Assembly: GCF_002001085.1 (NCBI RefSeq)
Contig: NZ_MUNU01000009.1
Coordinates: 62,001 to 126,000 of the forward strand
Source of the DNA: Rhodanobacter sp. B05
Lineage (GTDB): Bacteria; Pseudomonadota; Gammaproteobacteria; Xanthomonadales; Rhodanobacteraceae
DNA: 64,000 nucleotides
Direction: 5' to 3'
Program-made: the position numbers and the translations under genes
Shown: in pieces, positions 60,062 through 64,000 of the stretch
Position numbering within the stretch: the first letter of the stretch is position 1
Layout of the letters: each line of letters opens with the position of its first letter
The notes under the pieces: model-generated
Database searches by the model: none
What the model saw: only the letters and a program-made list of their open reading frames with translations
What the model was told of the DNA's origin: nothing

Positions 60062-61891
60062 ATGAAAGCCTTGCCATTGCTGATCTGTGCGGCCCTGCTG
60101 GGCTCGGTGACCATTGCTTCGGGTGTGGCGCATGCTGCCCTGGCGACGCAGCCCGCCGCGAAAGTGGATGTGGCGAGCCGGGTGGCGGCGCTGAACGCGC
60201 TGCTGGCCGAGCAGTGGCAGTACAACCTGAAGAACAGCCCGGAGTTCGCCACCACGCTGGGCGACCTGCGCTACAACGACCGCTGGACGGATGCCTCGCT
60301 GGCGCACCAGGCGGCCGACCGGCGGGCGACCGAGGATTTCCTCAAGCGTTTCGAGGCGATCGACACCAGTGGTTTCGCGGACAGCGACAAGCTCAACCAG
60401 CAGCTGATGGTGCGCCAGCTGAAGGACCAGTTGCGCGGCTACCAGCTCAAGCTCAATGAGATGCCGCTGGACCAGATGAGCGGCGTGCACATCGCGCTGG
60501 CGGGCTTCGTCAGCTCGATCCCGTTCGACAACACGAAGGAATACGATGACTACCTGGCGCGCCTGAAGGCGGTGCCCAGGCTGTTCGACCAAGTGACCGC
60601 GGTGGCGCGGCAAGGCATGGCCGACAAGATGATGCCGCCGAAGTATCTGCTGGAAAAAGTCGTCGCGCAGATCGGCAGCATCGAGAAACCTGCCGGCATG
60701 GACAGCGTGTTCGCCGAGCCGCTGAAGCATTTCCCGAAGTCGGTCTCGGCGGCGGACCAGAAGCGCCTGCATGATGCCATCCTCGCCGCGATCGACGACG
60801 ATGTCCGCCCGGCCTACGCGAAGCTGGGCAAGTTCGTGGCCGACGATTACGCACCGCACGGGCGCAGCCAGCCGGGCGCGTGGGACCTGCCGAACGGCGA
60901 TGCGATCTATCGCTACGACGTCGAGCAGATGACCACGACCAACGAGACGCCTGAACAGATCCACCAGATCGGCCTGGCGGAGGTCAAGCGCATCGAGGGC
61001 GAGATGACGAAGATCGCCCAAGCGCAGGGCTACAAGGATCTGGCCAGCTTTCGCGCCTCGCTGAAGACCAACCCGAAGACGCACGCGACCTCGCGCGAGG
61101 ACATCCTCGACCGCTATCGCGGCTTCATCGCGGGCATGGAGCCGGAGCTGCCGAAGCTGTTCGGCCTGCTGCCGAAGACCAAGGTGGTGGTGATGCCGGT
61201 GGAGAAGTTCCGCGAGAAGGAGGCTGCGGCAGCCGAATACCATCCCGGCACGCCCGACGGTTCGCGGCCCGGGCAGATCTTCGTCAACACCGGCGACTTC
61301 GCCAACCGCAGCATCCTGACCATCGAGTCGACCGCGTATCACGAAGGCATTCCCGGCCATCACCTGCAGATCTCGATCGCGCAGACGCTGCCCAAGCTGC
61401 CGCCGTTCCGCCAGCAGGCCGGCTACACCGCGTACATCGAGGGCTGGGCGCTGTATGCCGAACAGCTGGGCAAGGAAGTCGGCTTCTACAAGGACCCGCT
61501 GTCCGACTACGGCCGCCTCTCGGACGAACTGCTGCGCGCCGACCGGCTGGTGCTGGATACCGGCGTGCACTACAAGCACTGGACGCGCCAGCAGATGGTC
61601 GACTTCTTCCACGCCCATTCCAGCGAGGACGAGCCGGACGTGCAGGCCGAGACGGATCGCTACATCACCTGGCCGGGCCAGGCGCTGGCCTACAAGACCG
61701 GCGAGCTGAAGATCCTCGAACTGCGTGCGCGGGCGGAAAAGGCGCTGGGCGACCAGTTCGACATTCGCGCCTTCCACGACGAGATCCTCAGCGGCGGTGC
61801 GCTGCCGCTGGACGTGCTGGAAACCCGGGTCGACCACTGGATTGCAGCGGTGAAGGCCGGCACGGCGGCGGCGCATCCGGTGGCGATCTGA
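60062..61891 (+). CDS. DUF885-family metallopeptidase, exported
   Basis: A 609-residue protein with a signal peptide (MKALPLLICAALLGSVTIAS to about AHA). The zinc motif is HEGIPGHH (residues 427-434), in ESTAYHEGIPGHHLQISIA, followed by the GYTAYIEGWALYAEQLG segment. Both are typical of DUF885, peptidase-like proteins of unknown substrate. It lies 91 bp after the last permease and is co-directional with it, so it may belong to the same transcript. The start ATG has a weak GGATC-type upstream region. Confidence 0.88.
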   Translation: MKALPLLICAALLGSVTIASGVAHAALATQPAAKVDVASRVAALNALLAEQWQYNLKNSPEFATTLGDLRYNDRWTDASLAHQAADRRATEDFLKRFEAIDTSGFADSDKLNQQLMVRQLKDQLRGYQLKLNEMPLDQMSGVHIALAGFVSSIPFDNTKEYDDYLARLKAVPRLFDQVTAVARQGMADKMMPPKYLLEKVVAQIGSIEKPAGMDSVFAEPLKHFPKSVSAADQKRLHDAILAAIDDDVRPAYAKLGKFVADDYAPHGRSQPGAWDLPNGDAIYRYDVEQMTTTNETPEQIHQIGLAEVKRIEGEMTKIAQAQGYKDLASFRASLKTNPKTHATSREDILDRYRGFIAGMEPELPKLFGLLPKTKVVVMPVEKFREKEAAAAEYHPGTPDGSRPGQIFVNTGDFANRSILTIESTAYHEGIPGHHLQISIAQTLPKLPPFRQQAGYTAYIEGWALYAEQLGKEVGFYKDPLSDYGRLSDELLRADRLVLDTGVHYKHWTRQQMVDFFHAHSSEDEPDVQAETDRYITWPGQALAYKTGELKILELRARAEKALGDQFDIRAFHDEILSGGALPLDVLETRVDHWIAAVKAGTAAAHPVAI

Positions 61892-61994
61892 GCGCCGTTG
61901 CCGCCGCGGTCGCCCCGCGGCGGCAGCTCGCCTCATGGGGAATTAGCACAATAGTTCATTAGTCATGGCAACCTTGCGGGCAGGAGAAGCATCC

Positions 61995-62017
61995 ATGTCC
62001 ACATGTGCAGAAAACGA

Positions 62018-62021
<4 letters not shown>
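61995..62021 (+). CDS. Eight-codon leader ORF overlapping the regulator start
   Basis: ATG TCC ACA TGT GCA GAA AAC GAA TGA encodes MSTCAENE. AGGAGA (61982-61987) lies seven bases before its ATG, an ideal placement. The stop overlaps the regulator's start ATG (ATGA). The regulator's own ATG has no such upstream signal, so translation may be coupled through this ORF. It is too short to be a functional protein. Confidence 0.6.
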
Positions 62022-63361
<1,340 letters not shown>

Positions 63362-63427
63362 GCTCGAGCACTTGTCGCACCGCCCCCGAGGTACAAAGAT
63401 GGACCATCGAAACGGAGGAGGTGCAAC

Positions 63428-63769
63428 ATGGTTTTCCGAGGTTCGCTGATGGCTTGCGCCGTGCTGTTTGCCGGCGGGCTCGCCGCCCAGACCGCCGCGC
63501 CGGGCCAGACGACGCAGAACGATCGCTGGGACGCGGTACCGCCTGCGGCCAGTTCATCGACGTATCGGACCGATCACTCGCTGCCGGGCAGCGGGAGCAC
63601 CGATCACAGCCCATTCCATTTCAAGCAGCCGGTCACCCGTGGCCCGGCCTATGCGCCACCGCCCGAGGCCAATGACAAGGCGGCCGTGATGGGCAAGCCG
63701 CGGCCATGGCAGAACGGACGGCCGCCGGTGGACTGCGCGGTGGATCCGAGAGATCCCGCATGCCACTGA
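63428..63769 (+). CDS. Small exported protein of unknown function
   Basis: A 113-residue protein with a signal peptide (MVFRGSLMACAVLFAGGLAA). The mature part is Pro-, Ser- and Asp-rich and ends in PVDCAVDPRDPACH, with two cysteines. No family is recognised. A strong GGAGGAGG precedes the ATG. It is 66 bp after the regulator. Confidence 0.68.
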   Translation: MVFRGSLMACAVLFAGGLAAQTAAPGQTTQNDRWDAVPPAASSSTYRTDHSLPGSGSTDHSPFHFKQPVTRGPAYAPPPEANDKAAVMGKPRPWQNGRPPVDCAVDPRDPACH

Positions 63770-63800
63770 GCAGTTGGCTCGGGATGGGAGGCCGTGAAGC

Positions 63801-64000
63801 ATGTGGCTGCTGCTGAACTCGCTGCGCGCGCGACTGAGCCTGCTGCTGCTGGCGGCCGGCGTGGCTGGTGCACTGATCTACGCCGGAGTCACCGAGTGGC
63901 CGTTGCCGCAGACGCTGGCATGGCTGCATGAGCTGCTGACCGCAAAAGCCGATGCGACGATCCTGCCGGCCAAACCGGCGCCCATGCCGCATCTGGATAT
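63801..64000 (+). CDS. Partial gene for a membrane-anchored protein (cut by the window edge)
   Basis: ATG 63801 opens a frame with no stop through the end of the window (66 codons seen). It begins MWLLLNSLRARLSLLLLAAG and continues with a hydrophobic stretch (about 11-30) and a Pro/Ala-rich segment. It could be an adaptor or a sensor protein, but too little is present to identify it. The context (31 bp after the exported protein gene, same strand) suggests a shared transcript. Confidence 0.65.
   Translation, partial: MWLLLNSLRARLSLLLLAAGVAGALIYAGVTEWPLPQTLAWLHELLTAKADATILPAKPAPMPHLD

Overview
The window is GC-rich DNA from a gammaproteobacterium, most likely order Xanthomonadales, family Rhodanobacteraceae (Rhodanobacter/Dyella-like). 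This placement is inferred from gene order (yebC-ruvC-ruvA-kup-ruvB-ybgC-tolQRAB-pal-cpoB-queE-queC), a DUF3011 protein, FmdB near aspS, and families of intergenic palindromes common in this order. No rRNA is present. One tRNA (tRNA-Lys, TTT) is present.

Layout. 1-6.3 kb: gamma-glutamyltranspeptidase, a TonB-dependent receptor and a CsgG-like secreted protein, all on the minus strand. 6.3-24.2 kb: a plus-strand core block with fmdB, a DUF3011 protein, aspS, a hydrolase, yebC, ruvC, ruvA, two kup genes, ruvB, the complete Tol-Pal operon, the queuosine genes queE and queC, and tRNA-Lys with a clear terminator. 24.3-29.4 kb: minus-strand genes for a hybrid histidine kinase, a TVP38/DedA-like membrane protein, a nucleoside deaminase and glnS. 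29.5-33.8 kb: DUF2007, ldcA, ribH, nusB, a GNAT acetyltransferase, thiL and pgpA, tightly packed. 33.8-38.2 kb: an accessory island, AT-richer at its left end. It holds a lipoprotein, a decayed IS5-family transposase fragment beside a palindromic repeat, and small co-directional genes separated by attC-like sites. This looks like an integron cassette cluster without an integrase. 38.2-40.4 kb: a lipoprotein esterase and an aldo/keto reductase.

40.5-60 kb holds the most unusual locus. A periplasmic adaptor (HlyD/MacA type) and one ABC ATPase are followed by six tandem pairs of FtsX/MacB-like permease genes, twelve permeases in total. Each pair has an A subunit (about 430-445 residues) and a B subunit (about 404-418 residues). 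Pairs 1-3 and pairs 4-6 form two sequence subfamilies, so whole A-B units appear to have been duplicated. Only one ATPase and one adaptor are visible. All twelve permeases keep the cytoplasmic motif GVRRALGA or a near-identical form, so each could use the same ATPase. A near-perfect sigma-54 promoter lies upstream of the adaptor gene, with a perfect 14-bp palindrome about 100 bp upstream of the predicted transcription start. A sigma-54 activator of the NtrC family is encoded just downstream of the array (62.0 kb), preceded by an eight-codon ORF that overlaps its start. I infer that this regulator drives the transporter operon. Several permease junctions carry palindromic repeats of different families, and a ParE-type toxin-antitoxin module sits in reverse orientation between pairs 5 and 6. 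A DUF885 metallopeptidase lies between the array and the regulator. The window ends inside a gene for a membrane-anchored protein.

Most reading frames on the strand opposite the high-GC genes are shadows and were left out. Coordinates are for the start I consider most likely; alternatives are given in the entries.
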